From assembly GCF_003313245.1 (NCBI RefSeq), contig NZ_QJSD01000019.1, positions 1-51,517 of the forward strand: DNA of 51,517 bases, read 5' to 3'. The DNA is from Primorskyibacter marinus. GTDB lineage: Bacteria; Pseudomonadota; Alphaproteobacteria; Rhodobacterales; Rhodobacteraceae. Positions 34,860 to 44,960 of this stretch are shown piece after piece (position 1 is the stretch's first letter; every line of letters begins with the position of its first letter). A program made the position numbers and the translations under genes. Under the pieces are notes generated by a model. The model did no database searches. It was not told where the DNA came from and saw only the letters and a program-made list of their open reading frames with translations.

Positions 34860-35753
34860 TTACCGTTCAAAGCGACGCTTCGTCCCGCTTCTGTCAAAGC
34901 GTTGGTCGGCGCGGAAGACCTTTGATCGGTACATCAATCTATCAGCGTGCCAATTGAGATGATCTTCGGCAAAGGAGGCGACGAAATAGTAGCTGTGGTT
35001 GTAGCCAGCTGCCTCGCGATAAGTGACCGGCACGCCTGCTGCTTCGGCGGCTGCTGTTAGTGTTTTAGGTTTCAGCAGGGCGTAAAACTGATCGTCAGCG
35101 CCCTGATCCACCAGGATGTCTTTCGACCAGCCCCTGTCTGCCAAAAGAAGGCTGGCATCGTGGTCAGCCCAGAGTTTCTTATCATCCCCCAAATAGCTTG
35201 CCAGTTGTTTGCTGCCCCAGTCTGAGGCCGTCGGGTTGGCAATCGGTGCAAACGCCGAAACGGATTGATATTTCCTGGGGTTGAGCATCGCCAGTGTCAG
35301 CGCGCCGTGTCCGCCCATGGAGTGGCCGGTGATCCCGTGTCTTTCGGTGACAGGGAAGCGGCTGCAGATAATCTGGAACAGTTCCTTGACGACATAGTCA
35401 TACATTCGGAAATGCGAGGCCCAGGGCTTTTGGGTGGCATTCACATAAAACCCGGCGCCCTTGCCCAGATCATAGGCCTCGTCATCGGCTACATGCTCGC
35501 CGCGCGGAGAGGTGTCTGGAAAGACCAGCGCTACCCCGCGCCGGGCAGCAAATTGCTGCAACCCAGCTTTGGACATCGCGTTTTCGTGGGTGCAGGTCAG
35601 ACCCGACAGGTACCAGAGTACCGGCACTGAAGATGTCTCGGCCTGTGGAGGCAGGTAGATGCCAAAAGTCATGTCACAGCCACAGGCATCAGATGGATGC
35701 CTGTAGACCGCGTTCTTTCCGCCGAAGCATGTCGTACTTTCGATCAGTTCCAT
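34860..35753 (-). CDS. fghA: S-formylglutathione hydrolase
   Basis: A 297-residue esterase-D-type alpha/beta hydrolase that splits S-formylglutathione into formate and glutathione. The nucleophile is S145 (GHSMGG), with His H253 (GYNHSYYF) and the acid in DQGADDQF (about 220). The core ends near residue 275, where family members usually stop; a basic tail of about 22 residues (RSKVF...KRRFER) is extra and may come from readthrough after loss of the old stop. It follows adhC by 3 bp and completes glutathione-dependent formaldehyde oxidation. Confidence 0.93.
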   Translation of the reverse strand: MELIESTTCFGGKNAVYRHPSDACGCDMTFGIYLPPQAETSSVPVLWYLSGLTCTHENAMSKAGLQQFAARRGVALVFPDTSPRGEHVADDEAYDLGKGAGFYVNATQKPWASHFRMYDYVVKELFQIICSRFPVTERHGITGHSMGGHGALTLAMLNPRKYQSVSAFAPIANPTASDWGSKQLASYLGDDKKLWADHDASLLLADRGWSKDILVDQGADDQFYALLKPKTLTAAAEAAGVPVTYREAAGYNHSYYFVASFAEDHLNWHADRLMYRSKVFRADQRFDRSGTKRRFER

Positions 35754-35756
35754 CGA

Positions 35757-36869
<1,113 letters not shown>

Positions 36870-36909
36870 AGCGATTCTCCTGCTAATTAAGTTCATTGAT
36901 TTAGTGATC

Positions 36910-37548
36910 TCAGGCCGCGTGGCTTGTCGTGAAAATGCCGGACATGCCGACAAAGCCCTGTATCCGTTTCACCCGGTCGCACCAGCGCCGGATTGCAGGG
37001 TAACCCTGTCTGTAAATACCCCCTTCCTCCGAGAGCGCCACGTAGGGGAAACAAGCAATGTCCGCGATCGTGGGATGGTCGCCAGGCACAAGCCAATCGC
37101 GGCCGACCCGTTCGGCAAACCACAAATGTTCGTCAAGGATGCGGAACAAACGATGGGCACCGGCGCGCGCGGCTTCGACATCCAGTTCATAGAACAGCCC
37201 ATCATGCAGTCGCGCAGCCGAAGCCGTTCCGGTGATGCCGTCGGCAAAGGCGAGCCATTGCGCAACCTCTCCCAAGCGGCCAGGGTCAGAGACGGGATAC
37301 CATAGGCCGCTCGCATCATATTTTACCGCCAGATAGGTCAGTATGGCCTGGGCATCGCGCAGGACCTTGCCCTCATCCTCGATGACCGGCAATTGTCCTA
37401 GTGGATTCAACTGGAGAAACTCGGGCGATTTATGCTCAAGCCCCGGATAGAAATCGACGGTTTGGCTTTCATATTCGATACCAAGAATGTTCAGGAACAA
37501 TCTGATCTTGAAGCAATTCCCCGAAAGCTCGTAGTCATAGAGTTTCAT
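36910..37548 (-). CDS. ndmE: glutathione S-transferase-like protein, NdmE-like
   Basis: A 212-residue GST-fold protein with an N-terminal thioredoxin-like domain (KLYDYELSGNCFKIRLFLNI, NPLGQLPVIED) and an alpha-helical C-terminal domain (HPTIADIACFPYVALSEEGG). It lies 10 bp after the NdmD-like gene, with GAGGAGG before the ATG. In Pseudomonas putida CBB5 a GST-like protein, NdmE, is required with NdmC and NdmD for N7-demethylation of 7-methylxanthine, apparently as a structural partner. The same trio occurs here in the same order. Gene order plus family is the basis; an ordinary GST linked to glutathione-dependent formaldehyde removal is the alternative. Confidence 0.75.
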   Translation of the reverse strand: MKLYDYELSGNCFKIRLFLNILGIEYESQTVDFYPGLEHKSPEFLQLNPLGQLPVIEDEGKVLRDAQAILTYLAVKYDASGLWYPVSDPGRLGEVAQWLAFADGITGTASAARLHDGLFYELDVEAARAGAHRLFRILDEHLWFAERVGRDWLVPGDHPTIADIACFPYVALSEEGGIYRQGYPAIRRWCDRVKRIQGFVGMSGIFTTSHAA

Positions 37549-37558
37549 TTCGGCCTCC

Positions 37559-39307
37559 TCAGATATCCAGCACAAGCCGCTTTGACTTGGCTCGTGACAC
37601 GCAGGTGATGATTTTCTGGTTCGACGCCTTCTCGCTGTCGGAAAGATAGACGTCCTGATGATCGGGCTCGCCTTCGATTACCGTTGTCAGGCAGGTGCCG
37701 CACGCCCCCTGCTCGCAGGAACTGGGTGCCTCGATCCCGTTTTCCTGAAGAATTTCAAGAATGGTCCTGCCTGCTGGCACTTGCAGCGTGAGTGCCGACC
37801 GTGCAAGCGCCACTTCGAAAGTGGAACTGTCGTCTATTTCCTTGGTGTTCTTGAAGTATTCGAAATGCACCGCGTCTTCGGGCCAACCGGCTTCGGCAGC
37901 GATTTTTCGGGTGGCTTCAAGCATTGGGCCGGGGCCGCAAATGTACAGGTGGTGCGCGTAGTCGTAGCCGGACAGCAATTCCTTCAGCGCGCCGCCCGTC
38001 GATGCCGGATCAAGTCCAATATGTGGGATCAGATTGCTGCCAAATGTTTTCAGCACATCCGGGAAGGACAAATGCGCCTCGGATTGCGCGAAATAATGCA
38101 GCTCATAGCCCAACCCCTGAACGTGAAGGGTTTGGGCCATGGCCAGCATCGGCGTGATCCCGATGCCGCCGGCAACAAGAATTGTTTTCAATGCATCGCG
38201 CCGAAGCGGGAAATTGTTGCGGGGCGCAGAGATTGCAAGCACATCTCCTGCCTGAACAGCATTGTGCATGCATTCCGAACCGCCGCGTGAGTCCGGTTCC
38301 CGCTTGACGCCAATCCGATAAAAATCGGTTTCGCCAGGTGCATTGGTCAGAGAATATTGGCGTGACATCCCGTTGGGCATATGCAGGTCGATATGCGCTC
38401 CGGGTTGGAAAGTGGGCAGCTGTCCATTCAGCGCCTCCAGCCGAAAACCCGCGACACCTTCAGAGGCATCCCATTTATGCGCCACAGAGACACGCAATTC
38501 AGCTTTTGGACCAGATTTCGCGCGGGCTGGCATTTTGGCTAGTTCTTCGTCGACCTTCGAAAACTGAACTTCAATTGGTTCCGGGACCGGCAGCATTGTG
38601 GCTTCCGCCTCGATGACATCGCGCAGCGCTTGCATCCTGCGATTATGATGGCGCAAAATGTTGCCGGCGTCGGCTGGCTGGTCTGTTAACACGCCACGCA
38701 AGATGGATCGCCCGGCATCCACCGGCTGGACAAACAGCAGAAGCGTTGCTTTTGACTGGTCTTGCTTAGCGTGCAATTGGACGTGATTATCAGTTTCTTC
38801 AACCAAAGTGACATCGGCGCACCCCTCGCCAATTGGAGAAAAGCGATAAGACTTAGCATGTTTCAAAGCAATGTCAGGGGCGGCTTTTACCGGTATTGGT
38901 CGAAGCGCCAAAACGTCATTGCCATTCAACACAGCTGGCGCTTCGAATTCTCCGATCGGATCAACGGCAGACCAAACCAAACCATGTGATTCCACTGCTG
39001 AATACGTGTTGTTACAGATTGTCCGCGCTGGTGCATCAGCCGGGTGCGCAGGGATGTAAGTGCAGCCAGCCGTCCGGTTGGCGTAGCGCCAGCCGTGATA
39101 GAGACACCTCAGCTCACGACCTTCGTTCAGGCCGACCGTCAGGCGCACGCCCCGGTGCAAACACCGGTTTTCCCAGACATTGACGTGGCCGTCGTCGGCC
39201 CGCCACACTGCCATTTCGCGCCCCCAAAGCTGTCCATGATAAATGTGCCGCATCGGGAGATCAGTGCTTGATGCAATCGGGTGCCAAGTAGTCAGATCTG
39301 TCGTCAT
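37559..39307 (-). CDS. ndmD: Rieske domain fused to FMN/NADH/[2Fe-2S] reductase, NdmD-like
   Basis: A 582-residue electron carrier. Residues 1-120 are a Rieske [2Fe-2S] domain with C49, H51, C68, H71. Residues 130-255 resemble a shrunken oxygenase catalytic domain that has lost its iron-ligand motif. Residues 265-490 are a phthalate-dioxygenase-reductase-type unit (RQYSL for FMN, GGIGITP for NAD). The C-terminus is a plant-type [2Fe-2S] domain with C531, C536, C539 and C569. This layout is that of NdmD, the caffeine N-demethylase reductase, which supplies the Rieske centre missing from NdmC. It lies 14 bp after the NdmC-like gene. Confidence 0.88.
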   Translation of the reverse strand: MTTDLTTWHPIASSTDLPMRHIYHGQLWGREMAVWRADDGHVNVWENRCLHRGVRLTVGLNEGRELRCLYHGWRYANRTAGCTYIPAHPADAPARTICNNTYSAVESHGLVWSAVDPIGEFEAPAVLNGNDVLALRPIPVKAAPDIALKHAKSYRFSPIGEGCADVTLVEETDNHVQLHAKQDQSKATLLLFVQPVDAGRSILRGVLTDQPADAGNILRHHNRRMQALRDVIEAEATMLPVPEPIEVQFSKVDEELAKMPARAKSGPKAELRVSVAHKWDASEGVAGFRLEALNGQLPTFQPGAHIDLHMPNGMSRQYSLTNAPGETDFYRIGVKREPDSRGGSECMHNAVQAGDVLAISAPRNNFPLRRDALKTILVAGGIGITPMLAMAQTLHVQGLGYELHYFAQSEAHLSFPDVLKTFGSNLIPHIGLDPASTGGALKELLSGYDYAHHLYICGPGPMLEATRKIAAEAGWPEDAVHFEYFKNTKEIDDSSTFEVALARSALTLQVPAGRTILEILQENGIEAPSSCEQGACGTCLTTVIEGEPDHQDVYLSDSEKASNQKIITCVSRAKSKRLVLDI

Positions 39308-39321
39308 GACATACCCTCTTT

Positions 39322-40227
39322 CTATGCTGCTGCAGGGATCACGCCGTAGCGCAGACCCTTCCGACTCAACCAGCGTCGAAACGCGATGGCCGTTTTGTCG
39401 GCTCGAATTGGAGTTTCGGATCTGGGATCCAGCGGAAGCCGCTTCGGATACTGGTTTTCCAATATCGGCTTGTCCTGCCCGAAGATCACCTGCTGGAAAT
39501 ACCGAATACTCTCGTAGGTGTTGTCTTCATCGATGACGCACATCCCTGTATGCGCGCGCACCCAATCCTGGCTCATGGGTTGCAGGAACATATAGATCAC
39601 GTCACTGCGTGACGCATCGTTGGGGCTGGATTTGTAGAGCAATGCGCAGTTTACGTGCGGCACCCGATACGTGTAATCGACCATCGCACCGCCTTCAGAA
39701 GCTAGCGCGGCCTTTGGTTGATAGAATTGGCACTGTGTAGCCAACACTTCGTCACGAGTTTCTGAAACCTCAACTGCATACTCCTTAACCTCGGTATGCG
39801 GCTCTTCCCCAAGAATGCCGGTATGAACATAAGGAAAGTGACTCATGTCCAAAAAGTTCTCGACGGCACGGCCAGCGGAAACATTCACGCCAAACACACC
39901 CGTCGGCACATTTATACGATCGGCCTCGTAATATTCCTCAAATGAGAACAGCGTTTCAGGCGGCTCTCCAAGCGACGTCCAGACGTAGCCGTGCGCGATA
40001 TGTATGGGTAGCGGATTGCGGACCGTTTTCGAGGTTAACCGGCTCCGCGTTGGAAGTTGGTTATCAAATGGCCAAGCATAAGCATTTCCGTCTGTGTCCA
40101 TGCCATAGGAAATATTTTCTTCCAGAAGCATGGTCGAATGGATTAAGCCCGGCGTGATTTCGTCGATTGAACTAAGCGGATGCCACTGGTTCAGGATCAC
40201 TGGGTCTGTACATTTCAATTCGGTCAT
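39322..40227 (-). CDS. ndmC: non-haem iron oxygenase subunit without Rieske centre, NdmC-like N-demethylase
   Basis: A 301-residue Rieske-oxygenase relative. The mononuclear iron site is intact: ENFLDMSHFPYVH gives H130 and H135 with D127 as bridge, and D252 (QDKPILENQ) is the likely third ligand. The N-terminal domain has no CxH or CxxH pair: about 50 residues that hold both cluster loops are gone (DGNAYAWPFDNQLPTRSRLT runs straight to HGYVWTSLGEPPE). NdmC of the caffeine pathway, which removes the N7 methyl of 7-methylxanthine, shows the same loss and borrows the Rieske centre of NdmD. The start at 40227 has GGAG eight bases upstream; the Met at 40245 does not. Confidence 0.85.
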   Translation of the reverse strand: MTELKCTDPVILNQWHPLSSIDEITPGLIHSTMLLEENISYGMDTDGNAYAWPFDNQLPTRSRLTSKTVRNPLPIHIAHGYVWTSLGEPPETLFSFEEYYEADRINVPTGVFGVNVSAGRAVENFLDMSHFPYVHTGILGEEPHTEVKEYAVEVSETRDEVLATQCQFYQPKAALASEGGAMVDYTYRVPHVNCALLYKSSPNDASRSDVIYMFLQPMSQDWVRAHTGMCVIDEDNTYESIRYFQQVIFGQDKPILENQYPKRLPLDPRSETPIRADKTAIAFRRWLSRKGLRYGVIPAAA

Positions 40228-40248
40228 GTCGTGGGCTCCATTCATTGC

Positions 40249-41178
40249 TCAACGGAAATAGGGAATGCCTAAGCGCAAGGGTTGGCTGGATTTTCTGCGC
40301 AACCCCATCAACAGCAGGATCGAGGCAAGATACGGCATCGCCAGGAAGATCTGGTGCGGCACATTGAGCCCCAGTACTTGGACATGTGTCGCAATGCTTT
40401 CGAGCAGCGCAAAGACAAGCACGGCGGCAAGAACGCCACGAGGCAGCCAGTTTCCGGCAATGATGGCTACGATGGCCAACCAACCACGTCCTGCCGTGAT
40501 ATCTGCTAGGTAACGGTCGGAGAAGCCCAGCATCAGAAACCCGCCGCCCAATCCTGTCATTACACTCCCGATCAGCACGGCAATGTATTGACGCCCGGTG
40601 ACGCTGAGTCCTTTAATATCCAGTGCCTTGGGGTTTTCGCCGAGGCAGCGCAGTTCAAGCCCCCAACGTGTCCGATAGAGTAGGAACCAGATGGCAGGCA
40701 CCGCGGCAAATGCAACATAAGTCAGCAACCGCTGCGAAAAGAGAATTTCCCCCAGCCAAGGGATCGAAGAAAGGACCGGAATGGGAACATTCTCGAAACC
40801 GTCAAAGGTCGGTTGCGCCCGCCCCTTGATATAGATGCGGAACCAGTAAAGCGTCAGGCCGGCGACCAGCAGGTTAATCCCCAGACCCGTGATGAAATGG
40901 TCTACGCGCATCGTTGCCGTCATAAACGCGGTCAGAAGACCAACGAGGCCTCCAACGACCATTGAGGCAAGGACAGCGAGCCATATCGAGCCGGTTGCCG
41001 TTGCAACGATGTAGGCGGTAAACGCTCCCATCAGCATGGTGCCTTCGACGCCCATGTTCCAGATACCTGCGCGTTGCGTGACCAACTCGCCAATGGCAGC
41101 AAACAGAATGGGCGTCATGATGCGCACTGTTCCGGCCAGAATGCTGACAAGAATGGCTTCCTGAAACAACTCAGACAT
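40249..41178 (-). CDS. ABC importer permease, nucleoside/purine (BMP) class, short type
   Basis: A 309-residue inner-membrane permease of the branched-chain/ribose-like (BPD_transp_2) superfamily with about 8-10 hydrophobic segments (for example LVTQRAGIWNMGVEGTMLMG and LASILLLMGLRRK at the end). It resembles the NupQ/YufQ-type half of nucleoside importers. Its start overlaps the neighbouring permease by 8 bp, so the two halves are made together. Confidence 0.88.
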   Translation of the reverse strand: MSELFQEAILVSILAGTVRIMTPILFAAIGELVTQRAGIWNMGVEGTMLMGAFTAYIVATATGSIWLAVLASMVVGGLVGLLTAFMTATMRVDHFITGLGINLLVAGLTLYWFRIYIKGRAQPTFDGFENVPIPVLSSIPWLGEILFSQRLLTYVAFAAVPAIWFLLYRTRWGLELRCLGENPKALDIKGLSVTGRQYIAVLIGSVMTGLGGGFLMLGFSDRYLADITAGRGWLAIVAIIAGNWLPRGVLAAVLVFALLESIATHVQVLGLNVPHQIFLAMPYLASILLLMGLRRKSSQPLRLGIPYFR

Positions 41179-42292
41179 CTTTCTCGGTCCTCACGAGTTT
41201 GTAGCGTGCTGCAACTCCCGCGCAGAGGAAGGCGAGCAGCAGGATGCCTTGCATGGCCGGGACCAATGCATCCGGCACTTGAGCCAGCAGCTTCATGTAG
41301 AGACCCCCGCTGGCAAGCCCGCCGAAGACGATGCCCGCCACGACCGTGCCAAGCGGACGCAATCCTCCGATCATGCCGATGATGATGCCGGTATAGCCCA
41401 GGCCATAAAGCGTATCGGCGCGGAGGCGGTGGGCAGTTCCAAAGATTTCAGACACCCCGGCCAGTCCCGCAATCGCACCGCTTACTGCCATAACGATGAT
41501 GATGGTCCGGCCAATATTCGTGCCGCGATAGGCCAGGGCGATCGGATTGAACCCCATCGCGCGGATTTCGTATCCCAAGGGGGTTTTTTCCAGAAGGACG
41601 TAGCAAACCAATGCTGCGGTCAACGCAAGGATAAATCCCAAATGCAGTTTCGTGCTGCCCAGCAGATAGGGGAGTTCCGACGCGGCCGGAATCGGGCCGG
41701 TTTGCTGATAGACGACTGTCGTGGAAACCTCGGTCCAGGGGCCGCCTCCGATCAGATACGACAACAGGAACACGATCAGGTAATTCATCATGACGGTCGA
41801 AATGATTTCGTTTACGTCGAACCGGTCTTTCAGAATCGCTGCGGTTGTTCCTAGCAGCGCGCCGCCGATCATGCCGCTGAGGATGATAAGACAGACATAA
41901 AGCCATGCCGGCAGCCCAATGAATACAAGGCAACCAAGATAGGCGCCCATCGCCCCGGCATAGACCTGACCCTCCTGGCCAATGCTCCAGACCTGGGCGC
42001 GAAAGGCGACAACGGTCGCCAACCCGGTCAGGATCAGCGGTGTTGCCTTCGCCATCGTGGCATAAAGGGCTTTCTCACTACCGAAGGCGCCCTTCAGAAG
42101 CGCGGAATAGGCTTTGAAAACATCCGCCCCGCTCGTCAAAAGCAGCAATGCGGATAGGAACAATCCGAAGAGTGTCGCCAGCGCATACATGGCAAAAGTC
42201 CAGGACCGCTTGGGATTTACCCGACGCTCGATCCGCCATTTCGGCACCGGCTCCGGGAAAAGGTTTTCAGCCGGTTCATTGATGCTGGTCAT
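41171..42292 (-). CDS. ABC importer permease, nucleoside/purine (BMP) class, long type
   Basis: A 373-residue permease, NupP/YufP-like, with a cytoplasmic N-terminus of about 30 residues before the first membrane helix. Family signatures are KATPLILTGLATVVAFRAQVWSIGQEGQ (written here in part) and VNEIISTVMMNYLIV. It overlaps the ATPase gene by 4 bp (ATGA) and the other permease by 8 bp. Confidence 0.88.
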   Translation of the reverse strand: MTSINEPAENLFPEPVPKWRIERRVNPKRSWTFAMYALATLFGLFLSALLLLTSGADVFKAYSALLKGAFGSEKALYATMAKATPLILTGLATVVAFRAQVWSIGQEGQVYAGAMGAYLGCLVFIGLPAWLYVCLIILSGMIGGALLGTTAAILKDRFDVNEIISTVMMNYLIVFLLSYLIGGGPWTEVSTTVVYQQTGPIPAASELPYLLGSTKLHLGFILALTAALVCYVLLEKTPLGYEIRAMGFNPIALAYRGTNIGRTIIIVMAVSGAIAGLAGVSEIFGTAHRLRADTLYGLGYTGIIIGMIGGLRPLGTVVAGIVFGGLASGGLYMKLLAQVPDALVPAMQGILLLAFLCAGVAARYKLVRTEKDV

Positions 42293-43815
42293 GCTGCGAC
42301 CCCCTGTTGCCCGCCTGCCATCAAGAGGCCAATTTCTTCTATCGTGGTTGATTGCGGATCGACCACGCCGGTTATCCGTCCGCTTGATATCACGGCAATC
42401 CGGTCCGATAGATTAAGGAGGTCTTCAAGTTCTTCTGAGGCCAATAGAACGGCATAGCCTTCGTCGCGCTTGACAATGATCTGCTTGTAGACATACTCGA
42501 TAACCCCGAGATCGAGGCCACGTGTCGGTTGGTTGGCCAGCAGCAGCTTTCTGGAATGCACAAATTCTCTTGCTAGAATTACCTTTTGCGCATTTCCACC
42601 CGACAGGTGATTGACTGGCGTCAATCCGGATGGTGTCGTAATCTGGAACTCATCGATCAGGCCATCAGCGATCGTGCCGATCTGCTTGTGATCCAGGAAT
42701 GGACCCTTGGTATAGTCATCGTGGCGCTGCCACCCTAGGATCATGTTTTCGCGAATATTGAACTCCGGGATCAGGCCTTCGCGAAACCTGTCATCGGGCA
42801 CCAGTCCCACACCTCGATCCATGTAGTGGCGCGAGGGCAGGCCTTTGATCTGTTCACCACCCAATATGATGCTGCCGCTGTCAGGGATCAGGACACCTGA
42901 AAGTGATTCAAACAGCTCTTTCTGCCCATTGCCCGACACGCCTGCCAGACCCAATATCTCCCCTTTCCTGATTGCCAGGCTGACATCGTCAAGCGCCAGT
43001 TTTCCCCGCCCGTCGCGATAGACAAGATTTTCCACGATCAGAACCGGCGGCTCTGTTCGGTCGCGGTCATCAGAGCGGTCGCGCGCGACCCGTAAATCCA
43101 CGTCCCGCCCCACCATCATGCGTGTCAATTCGTCCGGGGTAACATCCGACGGCTTTACCGTTCCCACGACCTTTCCCTTGCGCAGGACCGTGACCCGATC
43201 CGACCGCATGACTTCGACCATCTTGTGGCTGATGAGCAGGATCGACAGGCCCAACTCGCACATATGATCGATGATCCGAAAAAGTTTTCGCGACTCTTCC
43301 GGTGTGAGCACCGCCGTCGGTTCATCCAGAATCAAAACCCGGGCGTCGAGATAGAGCGCCTTGAGCATCTCAACCCACTGCTGCTGACCGACGGCCAGAT
43401 CACGCACGTTGGCATCAATATCCAGATCGATTTCGTATTCCCGGCAAAGCTCCTCGACCCTTGCCCTGGCTTCTTGCATCTGTAGTTTCCATCCCGCCTC
43501 GTGTGTGCCCACAACAATGTTTTCGAGAACGGTGAACTCGCTAACCAGCACAAAATGCTGATGGACCATTCCGATACCGATATGAATGGCGTCGCGTGGC
43601 GACCGAAAGGCCACGGGCTTGCCATTAAATTCGATGTGGCCGCCTTCTGGCTGGTAGAAGCCAAACAGACATGACGAAAGTGTGGATTTTCCCGCACCAT
43701 TTTCACCGAAGAGGCAGTGTACCTCACCCGGCTTCAGCTCAAAGTTCACGTCCTCGTTGGCGATGACACCTGGGAAGCGTTTTGTTAGATTTACGGCTTT
43801 CAGAAGTGTGGACAT
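42289..43815 (-). CDS. ABC importer ATPase, nucleoside/sugar double-domain type
   Basis: A 508-residue protein with two ABC domains. Domain 1 has a full Walker A (GENGAGKST, 37-45), a degenerate signature (LAVGQQQWVEML) and Walker B (VLILDEPTAVL). Domain 2 has a degraded Walker A (GVSGNGQKEL) and an intact signature (LSGGNAQKVILARE), the usual asymmetry of the RbsA/YufO class. It energises the two permeases encoded next to it. Confidence 0.93.
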   Translation of the reverse strand: MSTLLKAVNLTKRFPGVIANEDVNFELKPGEVHCLFGENGAGKSTLSSCLFGFYQPEGGHIEFNGKPVAFRSPRDAIHIGIGMVHQHFVLVSEFTVLENIVVGTHEAGWKLQMQEARARVEELCREYEIDLDIDANVRDLAVGQQQWVEMLKALYLDARVLILDEPTAVLTPEESRKLFRIIDHMCELGLSILLISHKMVEVMRSDRVTVLRKGKVVGTVKPSDVTPDELTRMMVGRDVDLRVARDRSDDRDRTEPPVLIVENLVYRDGRGKLALDDVSLAIRKGEILGLAGVSGNGQKELFESLSGVLIPDSGSIILGGEQIKGLPSRHYMDRGVGLVPDDRFREGLIPEFNIRENMILGWQRHDDYTKGPFLDHKQIGTIADGLIDEFQITTPSGLTPVNHLSGGNAQKVILAREFVHSRKLLLANQPTRGLDLGVIEYVYKQIIVKRDEGYAVLLASEELEDLLNLSDRIAVISSGRITGVVDPQSTTIEEIGLLMAGGQQGVAA

Positions 43816-43848
43816 GATGACTCGGTTCCGATGGCTTTTCGATAAGTT

Positions 43849-43908
43849 GCGCCCGCCCAGGGAGGAGGAGGTTATGAGCGGGCGCGAGATCGGCAGGGAG
43901 TGCCGATC
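43849..43908 (-). promoter_or_regulatory. two stacked hairpins between the binding-protein and ATPase genes
   Basis: Directly after the binding-protein stop is GATCGGCA/TGCCGATC (43888-43895 with 43901-43908, 5-nt loop). Next comes GCGCCCGC/GCGGGCGC (43849-43856 with 43878-43885). Such structures behind a binding-protein gene usually stabilise its mRNA or attenuate transcription, giving excess binding protein over membrane parts. Confidence 0.45.
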
Positions 43909-44938
43909 AGTTTGAAACCGGATTTTTGACGTTGACGTCGACGACGAGCGATCCGGATTTTATTTCGGCGATCGTCGCATCGACCAAGGCCTTCACGTCG
44001 TCCGGCACCTTATCTGCAAGCGCCTGATAAGGGGCGATACCAGCTCCACCATCAGCCATGCCACGCCAGATGATGTCGGTGTTCCCGTCGTAGGGTTCGC
44101 CGTTCACCTGTTTGTCCCACCATTCGTCGATGATCCAGTTCACGTCAGGGTCCCAGAATGCAAGCGCGCTGGATACGATCGTTTCAGGTGAATAGCTGTG
44201 TTGGTCCCCGAAATTGGCAAAGCACAAAATTTCCGCCTCTTCACAGGGTTTGAAATTGGCCGCGAGAGAAAAGATGATATCAGCCCCCGTTGATATCTGG
44301 GCGGAGGTCATTTCTGCCGCTTTACCCGGATCATACCAGCTCTCGATGAAGGCGACTTTCTGGACAATGTTTTCGTTGACCGACCGAGCTCCCGCAAAGA
44401 ACGAGTTGATCTCATCGTTCACGTCGTCTGCCGGGAATGTCCCCACGACACCGAGCGTGTTGCTTTCGGTCAGTTTGCCGGCCATGACACCCAGAACATA
44501 GGAGGCTTCGTGAATACGCTTATACACCCAGTATTGGTTGCCGCCCAATCCCTCGTTGCCCGAGCCAACCACGACGAAAAGAATATCCGGAAACTCGTCC
44601 TTCAGCTTTTTGACTTGGTCGGAATATGTCGAATGGGCCCAGATGACGTCGAACTCACCCGATTCAGCGAAGAGGCGCATCGCTTCACCCGCGTCGTCAC
44701 CCCATAGCGGATCGGTATATTGCCAGTTCATGTCAAGCCCATGGGGTTTTTCCGCCTTCACGCGTTCAAGCGAGTCAATCAGAGTGCCGTCCCAGGGGGA
44801 TTCGATCCCCGCCGATAGGATGATCGCGATGTTAAGATCCGTCGGATCGTCAGCGGCGGCCGTTTGTGCCGAAACGAAGACCGAGGACAGTGCGATGGCA
44901 CTGGCGCCGGCTATCGACAAGAATTTACGTTTTTTCAT
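43907..44938 (-). CDS. periplasmic BMP-family substrate-binding protein
   Basis: A 343-residue secreted binding protein. A signal peptide (MKKRKFLSIAG..., hydrophobic core, cleavage near AQTAAA) has no lipobox Cys, so the protein should be free in the periplasm. The mature part is of the BMP/Med/PnrA-like family (IILSAGIESPWDGTLIDSLE, DVIWAHSTYSDQ, GVMAGKLTESNTLGVVGTFPADDV). Characterised members bind nucleosides and purine-like ligands, which fits import of a methylxanthine for the oxygenases encoded on both sides. GGAGG precedes the ATG. Confidence 0.9.
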   Translation of the reverse strand: MKKRKFLSIAGASAIALSSVFVSAQTAAADDPTDLNIAIILSAGIESPWDGTLIDSLERVKAEKPHGLDMNWQYTDPLWGDDAGEAMRLFAESGEFDVIWAHSTYSDQVKKLKDEFPDILFVVVGSGNEGLGGNQYWVYKRIHEASYVLGVMAGKLTESNTLGVVGTFPADDVNDEINSFFAGARSVNENIVQKVAFIESWYDPGKAAEMTSAQISTGADIIFSLAANFKPCEEAEILCFANFGDQHSYSPETIVSSALAFWDPDVNWIIDEWWDKQVNGEPYDGNTDIIWRGMADGGAGIAPYQALADKVPDDVKALVDATIAEIKSGSLVVDVNVKNPVSN

Positions 44939-44960
44939 TTTTTCCTCCCGTTTAGGTTTC

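Noticed and set aside
39322-40227. The short oxygenase as a truncated or frameshifted pseudogene
   Set aside because: The frame is open from a good ribosome site through a normal C-terminus. The loss is internal and confined to the Rieske loops, and the partner supplies a Rieske domain, as in the NdmC/NdmD pair.
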